In this document: in pieces, positions 51,506 to 61,154 of the stretch
Numbering within the stretch: the stretch's first letter is position 1
Layout: the number at the start of each line of letters is the position of its first letter
DNA from: SXOA01 sp046593355
Lineage (GTDB): Bacteria; Planctomycetota; Planctomycetia; Pirellulales; Pirellulaceae
Direction: 5' to 3'
Assembly: GCA_046593355.1 (NCBI GenBank)
Contig: JBKJNY010000242.1
Span: forward strand, 62,001-126,000
Length of the DNA: 64,000 nt
The notes under the pieces: model-generated
What the model saw: the letters and a program-made list of their open reading frames with translations, nothing else
What the model was told of the DNA's origin: nothing
Databases searched by the model: none
Made by a program: the position numbers and the translations under genes

Positions 51506-52993
51506 ATGTCTACCGCATTGCGTTTGCTTGGCGTTGCACTGACATTCTCGCTATTTGCAGTTGTTTCTCAAAAAAGTCTCGCCGCTGCCGATGCTCCTCC
51601 CAACATCGTCCTGATCATCGCAGATGACCTGGGCTGGGAGGATTGCCGCCCGTTTGGCAACCAGCAGATCAAGACGACGCAACTGGAGCGGCTGGCGCGG
51701 GAGGGGATGCGGTTTGAGAACATGATCCTGACGTGCAGCTCGTGCAGCCCCAGCCGCTCGAGCCTCATCACGTCGCGCTATCCGCACAGCACCGGCGCGG
51801 AGCAACTCCACTGGCCGCTGCCGAAGGAGCAGGTGACGTTCGTGGAGCATCTTCGCAAAGCGGGCTACTGGACGGCGGCGGCGGGAAAGTGGCATCTGGG
51901 GAATCAGGTGCGGGACCGCTTCGATGTGATTCACGACGTGGGGACCGCGGGCTTTCAACTGCCGACCGAAAAAGGTGACAAGACGAAAGTCAAGACGGTG
52001 GTCGCCCCCAATCCGAATCCCAGCGGCGCTGAAGCTTGGGTCTCGACATTGAAAGAGCGACCCAAGGACAAGCCCTTCTTTCTCTGGCTCGCTGCCGTCG
52101 ATCCGCATCGCGACTACGCGGAGAAAGTCATCCTGGAGCCGCACCGGCCGGATGATGTCTCCGTGCCGCCTTACCTGCCGGATAACGCCGAGACTCGCAA
52201 AGACCTCGCCCTCTACTACGACGAAATCAGCCGGCTGGATGACAACGTCGGCAAGGTGCTGGACGAAATCACGGCCCAGGGGTTGGCGGATGACACCGTG
52301 GTGATTTTCATGACCGACAACGGCCGCCCGTTCCCCCGCTGCAAGACCACGCTCTACGACAGCGGCATCAAAAGCCCGTTCATCATCCGCTGGCTCGGCA
52401 AGGTGCGGACCGAAGCCACCTGCCAGAGCCTGCTCAGCAGCGTGGACATCGCCCCCACCATTCTGGAAATCGCCGGGGTGATGCCACCCGAACAATTCCA
52501 AGGCGTCAGCTTCCTAAAAGTGTTGACCGAACCAGAGACGCGCGTTCGCACGGCTGCCTTTTCGGAACACAACTGGCACGACTTCGAGGCCCGCAGCCGC
52601 AGCGCGCGGACCGAGCGGTTCAAATACATCCGCAATGAATACCCGGATCTGCCGAACACACCCCCCGCCGACGCAGTCCGCAGCCTGACCTTCCAATCGA
52701 TGCGGACGCTTCGTCATACAGGGCCAGGTCTTAAACCGGAGCAACTGTCCTGTTTCACCAAACCGCTGCCGGAGGAAGAGCTGTACGACATCCAGGCCGA
52801 CCCCCACGAGCTGAAGAACCTGGCGGCTGACCCCAAGTTCGCCGCGGAGCTCACCGAGCTGCGCGGCGCGCTCGACGCCTGGAAAAAGCAGACCCGCGAC
52901 GACGCGCCCGCAGCCCGCACCCCCGACGAATTCGACCGCGAAACCGGCGAGCCCCTCCCCGGCCGCAAACGCCCCCGCCTGCCGCCGAAATAG
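51506..52993 (+). CDS. sulfatase (arylsulfatase/heparan-like), exported
   Basis: 495 residues, signal peptide about 1-26. Metal site IADDLGW, formylglycine motif CSPSR at residues 80-84 (C80 modified by FGE), then SRYPHSTG, GKWHLG and the second metal site FMTDNG. Hydrolyses a sulfate ester, probably of algal polysaccharides, as is common in planctomycetes. No sulfatase-modifying factor is nearby. Confidence 0.95.
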   Translation: MSTALRLLGVALTFSLFAVVSQKSLAAADAPPNIVLIIADDLGWEDCRPFGNQQIKTTQLERLAREGMRFENMILTCSSCSPSRSSLITSRYPHSTGAEQLHWPLPKEQVTFVEHLRKAGYWTAAAGKWHLGNQVRDRFDVIHDVGTAGFQLPTEKGDKTKVKTVVAPNPNPSGAEAWVSTLKERPKDKPFFLWLAAVDPHRDYAEKVILEPHRPDDVSVPPYLPDNAETRKDLALYYDEISRLDDNVGKVLDEITAQGLADDTVVIFMTDNGRPFPRCKTTLYDSGIKSPFIIRWLGKVRTEATCQSLLSSVDIAPTILEIAGVMPPEQFQGVSFLKVLTEPETRVRTAAFSEHNWHDFEARSRSARTERFKYIRNEYPDLPNTPPADAVRSLTFQSMRTLRHTGPGLKPEQLSCFTKPLPEEELYDIQADPHELKNLAADPKFAAELTELRGALDAWKKQTRDDAPAARTPDEFDRETGEPLPGRKRPRLPPK

Positions 52994-53583
52994 GTGGGGT
53001 TGGCTTCCAGCCTGCCCAAAGCACTTCTCCGCTTACGTCAAATCCGATTGTCGCAAGTCCGCGAAATCAGACACTTGCCATGAATCGCTGGACGCCTCCG
53101 AAGGGGCAGTTCTGATACATGTTTTCAAGCTCACTTTTCGAGGTGGGCTTTCGACCAAGTGTTGCCGTAACTCATTACTGCACAATGCCTTGCAACATCC
53201 GTTTGATACATCGCCTGATACATCGGGGCTCATTCTTGATACTTCCGCCTTGAATCGACGTCGCACCGGTTTGCAGACCCCGCTTCCAACAACCAGATTG
53301 AGAAAGAGCACCGCCCGGCTGGCACCTGCTGTCAGTCCTGCCGGGCTGCTCCTATTATACCGATGTCCAGTTGCCTTTTGGGCACCTTTCCAAAACTTTC
53401 TTGCAAATTCTGGATGGCCTCTCCGTGCTCGGCGGAAATGCGGAAGAGACGCGGAGCCTGGGAACAGGGTTTCAAAGTAGGCCGCGACTCCGTCGCGAGC
53501 CCGCCCTGTCCCGCAGGGATAGGGGCTTCCAAATTTGAGCTTTGCTGTCCTTCGGACAGCGGGCTCGACGGCGGAGTCACGGC
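52994..53583. other. intergenic region with repeats, no gene
   Basis: 590 bases. An R4-like repeat (52994-53019) begins right after the sulfatase stop. A TGATACAT word recurs around 53113, 53203 and 53215. A long imperfect palindrome (53478-53588) carries GTAGGCCGCGACTCCGTCG against GACGGCGGAGTCACGGCCTAC and reaches the subtilisin stop. A 92-codon minus-strand frame at 53033-53311 has no recognisable motif. Confidence 0.6.
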
Positions 53584-53588
53584 CTACA
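53478..53588. repeat. long imperfect palindrome at the subtilisin 3' end
   Basis: Arms of about 45 bases: GTAGGCCGCGACTCCGTCG..GAGCCCG and CGGGCTCGACGGCGGAGTC..CGGCCTAC. Inner parts contain GTCCCGCAGGGA and CTGTCCTTCGGACAG hairpins. It lies between convergent genes, so may terminate both. Confidence 0.75.
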
Positions 53589-55890
53589 TTCCTGACCGGA
53601 TAGTTCGGATCCTCAGTCCGCTGGCGGAGGTGAGGCTGTCCAGTTCAGCGGCGATGTCGCAGAGGGCCTCGTCATAGGTGGACGAGAGCCGGGTTCCTGC
53701 CATGCGGTGCTCCGTCTTCACGTCCGCATCGTCCAACAACAGGGGAGACGGATTTTGGACGTCGCTTAGGAACATGGCCAGCCCATCCAGCCCATCCTGC
53801 TCGTCCGGATCGCCGGTCAGGGTCGATGCCTGGCCTGTTCCCGAGATGGCTTGGACCCCCGCCAGCACTGAGACTGGGGCAACTGCGGGAGTGACATTTG
53901 CAGCGAGAGCAGGCACGAACGAGCCCCCGACAGGCGGATCGGCAATCCCTTGCGGGTTGGTGTTTCCCGCGGCCAGCGCGAAGCTGGTGGTGGTGGAGGC
54001 GGCCTGGCTGCCGGAGGTGCGGCTGACGGCGGTATCGTACTGATAGACGCGGTCGGTGCCGTTATCCACGATCCAGAGGTCGTTGGGATTGGCCGGATCG
54101 AGCGTGATGCCGGTTGGGCTCGTCACCCCGGCGGTGGAAATGGTCCAACTGCCGAGGAGCGAGCCGGCCTGGGAGTACTTGAAGACCTTGTCAGTCGTGC
54201 TGTTGTTCACGACCCACAGCGATGTTCCCCCCACGACGATGTCCTTGGGGTCTTTGTTGTCGCTGTTGAGCGCGAAACTGCTGGCGGCGTTCTGGCTCCC
54301 CGACAGGCGGCTGGCCGCTCCGGTATAGCGATAGACCTTGTCCTGCTTGGCATCGACGATCCAGACATCAGTACCGTTGGTGGCGATCCCTTCGACCTGC
54401 GCCCCTCCGGTCAGGCTGCCGGCGGTCCAGGAGCCGAGCAACACGCCAGCCGCGTCATAAACATAGACAGTCTTGTTGACATCGACGACCCAGACCTTGT
54501 CGCCGGCTGCCGTGCTGGCCGCGCCGCGGGGAGCGGCGTTGGCGGCTGCCAGGCCATAGGCCTCGCGGGCCAGACCCACCCCGCTCCCGTACTCAAACGT
54601 GCGGTTGGCCGTGGCGTCATCGACGACGTAAAACTTAGTGGCTTGTACCACGCCGAGGGCATTCGCCGCATTCAGGTGACCACCGGTGACGGTCTTGCCG
54701 GCGAGTGACGGCAGCGGGTCCACTGTGGAGAGAATGCGGTCCTTGATTTGAGAGTACGTCCAATCGGGGTGGACGCTCTTGAGCAGCGCCGCAACTCCGG
54801 TTGTCTGATGGGTCGGTTGAGATGTACCGCCAAATTGCGAGTATCCCGCAAGATCGACGTTGACAGCGCCGAAGTTTGTACCGGAAGTCAATTGGTTGAA
54901 CTGATCGATTCCCCCGACGGAGATGATGTTGTCCAGATTGTAGGCCGCGGGAAAGAACGGGTTGGCGTCCATGTCCTGGGACAGATTGCCGGCCGCCGCG
55001 ACGAACAGATGTCCGGCCGCCCTTGCGCCGTTGATTGCGTCAAACATGGCCTGTGAATACGTATTATCTCCCCAGCTATTGTTAGAAATCGGCACCCCCT
55101 TTGCGACGACGTAGTCCAAGCCGGCCGCTACGTTGGTGATGACCTGGTCGGTTTGCGCCCCGCCGATCGTATGAATCTGAATCGGCATGATCCGCACCGA
55201 CCAATTGATGCCTGCCTTGCCGATGCCGTTGTTTCCCAGGCCGCCGATCCCGATGGACATGCCTGTGCCATGGACGTCGGTCGTATTTAGGGGATCGTTA
55301 TCGTTGTTGTAAAAGTCCCAACCGACGAGGTCGTCCGTCCGACTGTTGCCGTCTTCGTCGAGGCCGTTTTCCCAGGTTGGATCGGCCAGGAGATCGCCGC
55401 CGTCGATGTATCCAGTTGCGTTAAGGTCGCTAACGTAGCTCGCATTGGCCGGATTATTCAGATCGCGAAAAGTGAGGATCCCGTCGCTATCGCTGTCGGT
55501 CAGACTGGCCGCAATGCCCGCGGGGATCTCTCCTTCGTTCAGCCAGATGTTGAGGTACAGGTCCGGGTCGGTGTAATCGACACCGGAGTCCAATACCGCG
55601 ACGACGGTGACCATGCTGCCGGTCGTCACCGACCAGGCTTCCGGCGCATCGATATCGGCGTCAATCGTCCCGCCGGTCTGCCCTGAGTTGTGCAGCATCC
55701 ATTGCTGCGGAAACTCCGGATCGTTTGGAATGACCTCTCCGGCCAACAGCGCCCTGTCCTCCAGCCGTTCCAGCAGCAGGCGGCGGTTGCGGCGTTTGGA
55801 ATTGCCAGCGGGGGAGCGCTCGCCACGGCTGGCGGAGAGCTGCTTGCGGCGGAGGCGCGGGGAGCGAAACCAGGAAGTGCGGCGGGTCAT
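53584..55890 (-). CDS. subtilisin-like (S8) surface protein with altered motifs
   Basis: 768 residues from ATG 55890, seven bases after AGGA. An N-terminal cationic leader with LERLEDRALLAG (planctomycete export/surface motif), then S8 fold: D101 in VLDSGVD, H207 in HGTG, N302 in AAAGN, S357 in GGTS. The usual HGTHVAG reads HGTGMSI and GTSMATPHVAG reads GTSQPTHQTTG, and about 15 residues before the Ser loop are missing. After residue 385 come NHL-like strand repeats (KFYVVDDAT, DKVWVVDVNK, NDLWIVDNGTDRVY). Surface protein; protease activity uncertain. Confidence 0.85.
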   Translation of the reverse strand: MTRRTSWFRSPRLRRKQLSASRGERSPAGNSKRRNRRLLLERLEDRALLAGEVIPNDPEFPQQWMLHNSGQTGGTIDADIDAPEAWSVTTGSMVTVVAVLDSGVDYTDPDLYLNIWLNEGEIPAGIAASLTDSDSDGILTFRDLNNPANASYVSDLNATGYIDGGDLLADPTWENGLDEDGNSRTDDLVGWDFYNNDNDPLNTTDVHGTGMSIGIGGLGNNGIGKAGINWSVRIMPIQIHTIGGAQTDQVITNVAAGLDYVVAKGVPISNNSWGDNTYSQAMFDAINGARAAGHLFVAAAGNLSQDMDANPFFPAAYNLDNIISVGGIDQFNQLTSGTNFGAVNVDLAGYSQFGGTSQPTHQTTGVAALLKSVHPDWTYSQIKDRILSTVDPLPSLAGKTVTGGHLNAANALGVVQATKFYVVDDATANRTFEYGSGVGLAREAYGLAAANAAPRGAASTAAGDKVWVVDVNKTVYVYDAAGVLLGSWTAGSLTGGAQVEGIATNGTDVWIVDAKQDKVYRYTGAASRLSGSQNAASSFALNSDNKDPKDIVVGGTSLWVVNNSTTDKVFKYSQAGSLLGSWTISTAGVTSPTGITLDPANPNDLWIVDNGTDRVYQYDTAVSRTSGSQAASTTTSFALAAGNTNPQGIADPPVGGSFVPALAANVTPAVAPVSVLAGVQAISGTGQASTLTGDPDEQDGLDGLAMFLSDVQNPSPLLLDDADVKTEHRMAGTRLSSTYDEALCDIAAELDSLTSASGLRIRTIRSGM

Positions 55891-56052
55891 GTCAACGTCC
55901 TGCTGAAAAAGAGGGGTCGATTGCGTCTCAAAAGTCAAAAAAAGGGCTGCAAGGCTGGGAATAGTCGGTGTGAGTCGACTTCATCCCTAAAGTAACGGCG
56001 TCGTCTGTCACGAATTGAGGATTCCTCGAGACAGCTCTGGAGGGGAGCAGCC

Positions 56053-56643
56053 TCAGTTCCCGGTCTTGAATTCGAGCTCCCCTGCACCTTCCCAGGTGTA
56101 TCCCACGGGATCGTGGGCTCCCAGCACAAAGGGGTCGCTCGTGGCGACCATGATGAAGCTGCCGCCGCTGACCTTGGCGAATCGGCCGGTGCATTTCGCA
56201 ATCACCGGATTGAATTCGGCGGTAAAAACCGCCACAAATTTTCCGTCGCCGACATAATACAGGACCACCTCGCCTGGCCCAACGGCGCCGTTCGTAGTAT
56301 CGCCGTAGGTGAAAACCAGCTTGTCCTTGTTGGCGCCGACCATCACGAAATCAATCGCACTCGAGAAATTGGCGGTGGCAGGACCTGTAAAATTCAGCAG
56401 CGTAAACGCTCCCTCGCCGTAATATCTGCCCAGCTCCGTGGCCTCCCCGACCGCCCAGTGCGGCCCCGGGATTCCGGGAGTGAGCGGCAGACCTTCCGTC
56501 GCGATCCCTCCTCCCGTGATCTTGAACGGCTTCACCTGCGCTTCCGCCGGAGGGGCCAGGGCGATAATTGCCGCAATCGCGATCAGCGAAGCTAACTGGC
56601 GGCCAAGGTGCGGGGAGCGAAACCAAGAGCTGAGTCGGGTCAT
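56053..56643 (-). CDS. exported beta-rich protein sharing its leader with the subtilisin gene
   Basis: 196 residues from ATG 56643. The leader MTRLSSWFRSPHLGRQ matches MTRRTSWFRSPRLRRK of the subtilisin gene, with the same AGGACGTTGAC before the ATG. A signal helix (ASLIAIAAIIALAPPAEA) follows, then one beta-rich domain (FKITGGGIATEGLPLTPG..VLYYVGDGKFVAVFTAEFNPVIAKCTGRFAKVSGGSFIMVATS). Function unknown. Confidence 0.8.
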   Translation of the reverse strand: MTRLSSWFRSPHLGRQLASLIAIAAIIALAPPAEAQVKPFKITGGGIATEGLPLTPGIPGPHWAVGEATELGRYYGEGAFTLLNFTGPATANFSSAIDFVMVGANKDKLVFTYGDTTNGAVGPGEVVLYYVGDGKFVAVFTAEFNPVIAKCTGRFAKVSGGSFIMVATSDPFVLGAHDPVGYTWEGAGELEFKTGN

Positions 56644-56803
56644 GTCAACGTCCTGCTGGAATGGAGGGGATGGGTGGCGAGTTCTTTCCGGCTGTAGGTA
56701 GAGGCGTAAGGGCCGTGCCGGGTCGGACGCGCAAAATAAAACTATATTCTTGGAAGGATATGCATTGGGAGCCACGCCACGGTAGGATTGCGTTTTCCGG
56801 GTC

Positions 56804-59536
56804 TTACGGGGATGGCGACTCCGCTATCCCCAGCACTCCGGCCGCTTCGCGGCAGAAGGCCGATAACTCGGGATTCTTGGGGGCATGCTGGCGAGCCCAG
56901 GACGTTGCCTCCAGGTACAACGCGACGGCCCGGTCGTGCTGGCCGAGGCGTTCAAAACACATGGCCTGGAATATGGCATCATATCCAAAGTTGGCATCGC
57001 CAAGTTGTCGGGATTTGTCCAGGGAGGCTAACGCCTCCCTGAACTTGCCTTGCCGATACTGGACCAGGCCGAGCGCATTGTGATAGTCCGAAACGCCGGG
57101 GTGTTGGCGGATTGCCAGCGTGGCCCATTCCGCCGCGCGCTCGAGATGATCGCGATTGGTGTCGGGATGGCGAGCTAATCGCCAGGCCGCAAAATACAGA
57201 GTGCTCGGGTCCTTGGTCACGAGGGCGACCGCTGATTCAAATTCGGATCGGTCGACAACGGGACGCTCCATGCCATAGCGATCGCCGGCCCGGAACAGGT
57301 AGAGCTTTGCCAGCCGCGCTCGGACCAGCCATTCATCGGGTTGCGTCCGATGCAAGGATTCGTGAATCTCGATGGCCGATTCCAACGTTCGAGCGGCTGA
57401 CTCTTGTTCTCCCAGGTGCCTGAACGACTGCAAGTAAAACCATATCGCCGCGCCCTGCGCGATGCGATAGCCGTAGTTCTTTGGCTGGCTGGCGACGTTT
57501 TGCCCGTGGAGCTTGATTTCACGCTCATGGGCGGCTTTCGAGTCGTCCGCACGACCCAGGCTTGCGTAGGTCATTCCCATCTGTCCGTAAGGAAAGGCTA
57601 AGGCCACGCGAAATTCACAATTGTCGGGTGACATGGCCACTGCCTTTTCACCGTGCGAGATCGCCTTCTGAAACGATTCAATCGCGCCAGTCCGGTCGTT
57701 CCTCTTGAACTGCACTCGCCCCACGTCCATCCAGGCGAGGCAAAGCAAGTTGGCGTAATCGGGAGAACTCGGTTCCTCGCGGGCCTGCCTCTCAAAAATC
57801 GAAATCGCCTTTCGGAGGTTGTCTTCGGACTCGTCTAGTTGTTCCAGTTGGATTTGCAGATGGCCCATGCGATGCAGTGCCAGGGCCAACTGACCTTCCG
57901 CGGCTTGGTTGTCCTTGTCAATCTCCTGAAGCCCCTTGTAAAACTCCAGTTCATCTTCCATGATTCCCAACCGCATCGGATCGTCGGGGGCCAAGTTGCC
58001 AAGGCGGATGAGGATCGAATCAACGGTTCCGTTGACACGGTGCAAAATGACCACCGTTTGATCGTGCCTCCTTTGCAACTCCTCCCCCTTGGCAACCGCG
58101 TCGTTGCGGGCTTTGTAAGTCAGGGCGAAGGCAATGCCCAGGGCTGCGGCAATCAGGAGTGTCAGGGCGAACGCAGCGGCGATAGAGAGGCTATGCCGCC
58201 GCGCCAGTCGCAAGCAGCGTTCCCGCATGCCGATGGGCCTGGCCTTGATCGGTTTATTGGCCAGGAATTCACGCAAATCGTCCACCAGCATGTGGCTGGT
58301 GGCATAGCGGTCGGCTGGGTTCTTCTCGATGGCCTTGAGGATGATGGTTTCCAAGTCGAGCGGAATCTGGGGATCGAGTTTTCGCGGGCGGGACGGCTCT
58401 TCAAAGGCGACCTGCCGCAACAGCTCGCCCCGGTTCTCGCTGTCAAACGCCGGCTGGAGGGTGAGCAGCTCGTAGAGGGTGACGCCGAGGGAATAGATGT
58501 CACTGCGGTGGTCGATGGGGATCCGCTTGGCGAGGGCTTGCTCGGGAGACATGTAGCGGAGGGTGCCGAGGAGGTCGCCGGTGTGGGTGAGGCTGGCGGC
58601 GGAGTCGATGCGGGCCAGGCCGAAGTCGGTGATCCAGACTTTGCCGGCGGCATCGAGCATCAGGTTGGCGGGCTTAATGTCCCGGTGGAGGACGCCTTGC
58701 TCATGGGCGTGGTCGAGGGCTTCGGCCACGTGCATGCCGAGGGTAGCGATGGAGCGGTAGTAGTCCCGGCCGAGCTTGGGGCGAAGAGCGGGGGCTGGGG
58801 ACTGGGGGCTCGGGGCTGGGGAAGAGGGGGTGTCGCCTGTTGTCGGTTGCGTTGCGGCTGCTGTGCGCGCTGTACTTACGAGGTTGGCAAGCGACGAGGG
58901 GGTATAGCGCGGGTTGGATTTGAGCTGCTCGCGGAGGTGCTGCACGATGTCGGCCAGGGAGCGCCCTTCGATCAGGCGCATGGCATAGTAGTGGACCCCT
59001 CGCTCGCAGCCGACGCCGTAGACGTCGACGATGTGCGGGTGGTCGAGCTGGGCGGCGGCGAGGGCCTCGTTCTGGAACCGCTTTTTGGCACGGTCATCGA
59101 GGATGGCGGCGAAGGGGAGGATCTTGAGGGCCACGCGGCGATTGAGGGAGATCTGGTGGGCCTCGTAAACGACTCCCATGCCGCCCCGGCCGATTTCTCC
59201 CAGGATGCGATAGTCCCCTAGCGTTCCTTCCACGCGGCGGAGCCCGGCCCCGTTTCCGTTCTCGTTGACGTTTTCGCCTGGCGCGTGGGGAACGAGCAGG
59301 CGCTCCTGCTCGGCGATGTTCTCCAGAAAGTCGAGGCTGGCCAGGCAGGCGGCCAGGTCGTCGGCGATTTCAGGATGCTCGGCCATGAGCTCGGCCATAT
59401 CGGGACGCTGACCGGCGCGGCAGGCGGCGAGGTATTCATCCACGACGCGGGCGAGAAGCGAGTCGCGGGCGGGATCGGTCACTCGCTCTCGCTTCGGGTT
59501 CGTGGGGGGAGCGGCGGTGGCGGCGAGGCTGGTCAT
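56804..59536 (-). CDS. serine/threonine protein kinase with TPR region, second unit
   Basis: 910 residues. An N-terminal planctomycete segment (SLLARVVDEYLAACRAG..LAACLASLDFLE) precedes the kinase: GRGGMGVV at 116-123, VALK K138, HRDIKPAN D286, DFG at 304-306, GTLRYMSPEQ. A Pro/Ser-rich insert (about 205-256, SPAPSPQSPAPA) splits the kinase N-lobe hinge from helix E. Transmembrane helix about 450-472, then TPRs. The residues NPKRERVTDP near the start are a repeat-derived peptide. ATGA overlap with the ECF sigma gene. Confidence 0.93.
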   Translation of the reverse strand: MTSLAATAAPPTNPKRERVTDPARDSLLARVVDEYLAACRAGQRPDMAELMAEHPEIADDLAACLASLDFLENIAEQERLLVPHAPGENVNENGNGAGLRRVEGTLGDYRILGEIGRGGMGVVYEAHQISLNRRVALKILPFAAILDDRAKKRFQNEALAAAQLDHPHIVDVYGVGCERGVHYYAMRLIEGRSLADIVQHLREQLKSNPRYTPSSLANLVSTARTAAATQPTTGDTPSSPAPSPQSPAPALRPKLGRDYYRSIATLGMHVAEALDHAHEQGVLHRDIKPANLMLDAAGKVWITDFGLARIDSAASLTHTGDLLGTLRYMSPEQALAKRIPIDHRSDIYSLGVTLYELLTLQPAFDSENRGELLRQVAFEEPSRPRKLDPQIPLDLETIILKAIEKNPADRYATSHMLVDDLREFLANKPIKARPIGMRERCLRLARRHSLSIAAAFALTLLIAAALGIAFALTYKARNDAVAKGEELQRRHDQTVVILHRVNGTVDSILIRLGNLAPDDPMRLGIMEDELEFYKGLQEIDKDNQAAEGQLALALHRMGHLQIQLEQLDESEDNLRKAISIFERQAREEPSSPDYANLLCLAWMDVGRVQFKRNDRTGAIESFQKAISHGEKAVAMSPDNCEFRVALAFPYGQMGMTYASLGRADDSKAAHEREIKLHGQNVASQPKNYGYRIAQGAAIWFYLQSFRHLGEQESAARTLESAIEIHESLHRTQPDEWLVRARLAKLYLFRAGDRYGMERPVVDRSEFESAVALVTKDPSTLYFAAWRLARHPDTNRDHLERAAEWATLAIRQHPGVSDYHNALGLVQYRQGKFREALASLDKSRQLGDANFGYDAIFQAMCFERLGQHDRAVALYLEATSWARQHAPKNPELSAFCREAAGVLGIAESPSP
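58790..58821 (+). repeat. G-rich tract, G-quadruplex-forming motif
   Basis: Five runs of four or five G separated by 2-3 bases on the plus strand (58790-58821), which is the template strand of the kinase gene. It encodes the Pro/Ser-rich kinase insert. Confidence 0.75.
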
Positions 59537-60144
59537 AAGCGGCTCTCAATCAGAGGTTTGAGGTTCACGAGGGCCCGGGTCCAAAGCTTGCGGGCGGCTT
59601 CTTCGCTCCGCCCCATCCGCTGGGCGATTTCGGGCCAGGAGAGGTTCTGCAGGTTGCGGAGGCGGATGACTTCGCGGTGGCCGGGGGCGAGCTCCGCCAT
59701 GGCATCGGCCAGCACCACCCCCATCTCCCGCCGCTCGGCGCTTTGGCTGGGGCTGGATTGGAGCGTACCCGCCAGGAGCTGCAAGCGGTCAACGATGCGA
59801 GCATCGGGGCTGGGCTCTTCGCGGCCCACGTTGCGGGCGGCCGAGCGGTAGCGGCGGACGAAATCGGTGACATTGCGAGCCATGATTTGCCTCAGCCAGG
59901 CCACGAATTCTGGTTCGTCGCTCCCTTGGAACGCGGCAAAGCCCTGATGGGCCTCCAGTAGCGTCTCTTGCACCAGGTCGGAAGGATCGGCCTTGCCGCG
60001 GAACGCCCGGTCCAGCCAGTCCTGGGCCAGCAGCCGCAGATAGTTGCGGTAGCGGGCGAAGAGGCGGTCAAACGCCTGGGGGTCCGCACCTCGGGCCGCG
60101 GCCAGCAAGTCCGTGATGGAGAGGCGTGATTCGTCACTAGCCAC
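59533..60144 (-). CDS. ECF-family RNA polymerase sigma factor, second
   Basis: 203 residues from GTG 60144, ten bases after AAGGAG. Region 2: DRLFARYRNYLRLLAQDWLDRAF, DPSDLVQETLLEAHQGFAAF and FVAWLRQIMARNV; region 4: HREVIRLRNLQNLSWPEIAQRMGRSEEAARKLW. Stop overlaps the kinase start (ATGA), so sigma and kinase are made together. Confidence 0.92.
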   Translation of the reverse strand: MASDESRLSITDLLAAARGADPQAFDRLFARYRNYLRLLAQDWLDRAFRGKADPSDLVQETLLEAHQGFAAFQGSDEPEFVAWLRQIMARNVTDFVRRYRSAARNVGREEPSPDARIVDRLQLLAGTLQSSPSQSAERREMGVVLADAMAELAPGHREVIRLRNLQNLSWPEIAQRMGRSEEAARKLWTRALVNLKPLIESRL

Positions 60145-60755
60145 AAGCCGGAATCTCCTTGCCTAGAAAGGCGTAAAGCGGACCGGAAGCGGACGTCAGA
60201 ATGGCGGATGGCGAGGGGAATTGCAAGTAATTATGGATGGGTCAGGCTCAAGCCGTAAGAAACTGCGAATTCCTTCGAGATTTCCTCAAGCTCAGGATTT
60301 GACACGTCAGGAATCCGACCTACGTTTTCACTGTGGGAAGTTTCTGGTGGCGACATCAGGGGCTTTCCGCGGTGGCATGTTTCCCGGCCTTTGGGTTCTC
60401 CAAATTGGTCAGGCTTTCGGCCTGATGCCGGGCGGCTTTTCACCAGGCCTGTCGCCTCCCATCCTCGATAAAGGCAAACCGCTCGCAAGGGCGGGGCGCA
60501 AAGCCATGGGCCACGCGCGGATTCGTCCGTTCGCGGCAGCCGGCTACCGAAAGGGTGATTGTGATTCGCAGCTTCGGCTGCGGAAAGCGTGACCTGACGA
60601 TGATGACGAGGTGCGTACCAATCGTTGAGTTCTGTCCCGCGCGAGGCAGGCCGGCGGCGAAAGCTGCGGCGTGGGGTAGGGCTCGGTCGTCACTGTGGCA
60701 TCGCCCGCGGACCCGCTTGATGCCGGGGCCGGGGCGAACAAGAGGAGTAGGAACA
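60145..60755. other. upstream region of the Tad locus, no confident gene
   Basis: 611 bases between divergent sigma gene and flp. Open frames on both strands lack motifs. It presumably contains both promoters. The strand-rich A/G sequence GAACAAGAGGAGTAGGAAC just before flp is its ribosome-binding region. Confidence 0.55.
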
Positions 60756-60938
60756 ATGAAGAATCTGACTTTGAAGGTGCAACGTTTCCTGAAGTCCGAA
60801 GATGGCCCGACCGCAGTTGAGTATGCGGTGATGTTGGCGCTGATTGTCGTGGTGTGCCTCGCCAGCATCACGACCATCGGCACGCGTGCAAACACCGTGT
60901 TCAACAACATCTCGAGTGCTCTGCCCGCCGCGTCGTAA
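60756..60938 (+). CDS. flp: Flp/Fap-type pilin
   Basis: 60 residues from ATG 60756, AGGAG nine bases upstream. KNLTLKVQRFLKSEDGPTAVEYAVMLALIVVVCLASI is the Flp prepilin: processing after Gly (SEDG-PTAVEY), invariant E +5 and Y, then the hydrophobic stretch. Major subunit of the Tad pilus. Confidence 0.93.
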   Translation: MKNLTLKVQRFLKSEDGPTAVEYAVMLALIVVVCLASITTIGTRANTVFNNISSALPAAS

Positions 60939-60987
60939 TCGCTGGCGGGATCTGTTGTCGGTGTCGTCTCGGTGCGCGACACATGTG

Positions 60988-61033
60988 CCCCCTCGACAGT
61001 CGCTTCGCGGTGATTGTCGGGGGGGACTTTTTT
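60988..61033 (+). terminator. rho-independent-like terminator after flp
   Basis: CCCCCTCGACA (60988 onward) pairs with TGTCGGGGGGG, followed by AC and six T (61028-61033). It is 50 bases after flp, so it can limit read-through into the rest of the Tad locus and raise pilin output. Confidence 0.78.
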
Positions 61034-61154
61034 GCGTACCGGGGCAAAAAACGCGGACTTCCAGATTTTCCCGCTGGTCTTCCGCACCAGAGCCGCCCGT
61101 GACCTAGAGTTTCCCAGAGGCCGTAGTTTCACGGCTCGCAGTTGGACGTGATTT

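Noticed and set aside
53033..53311. 92-codon minus-strand frame after the sulfatase
   Set aside because: No motif or plausible start; surrounded by repeats. Kept only as part of the intergenic entry.
57839..59221. 460-codon open frame on the plus strand
   Set aside because: Antisense of the second kinase gene; no motif of its own.
60221..60592. Overlapping frames upstream of flp on both strands
   Set aside because: Neither has a motif or ribosome-binding site, and both would occupy the promoter region of flp and the sigma gene.
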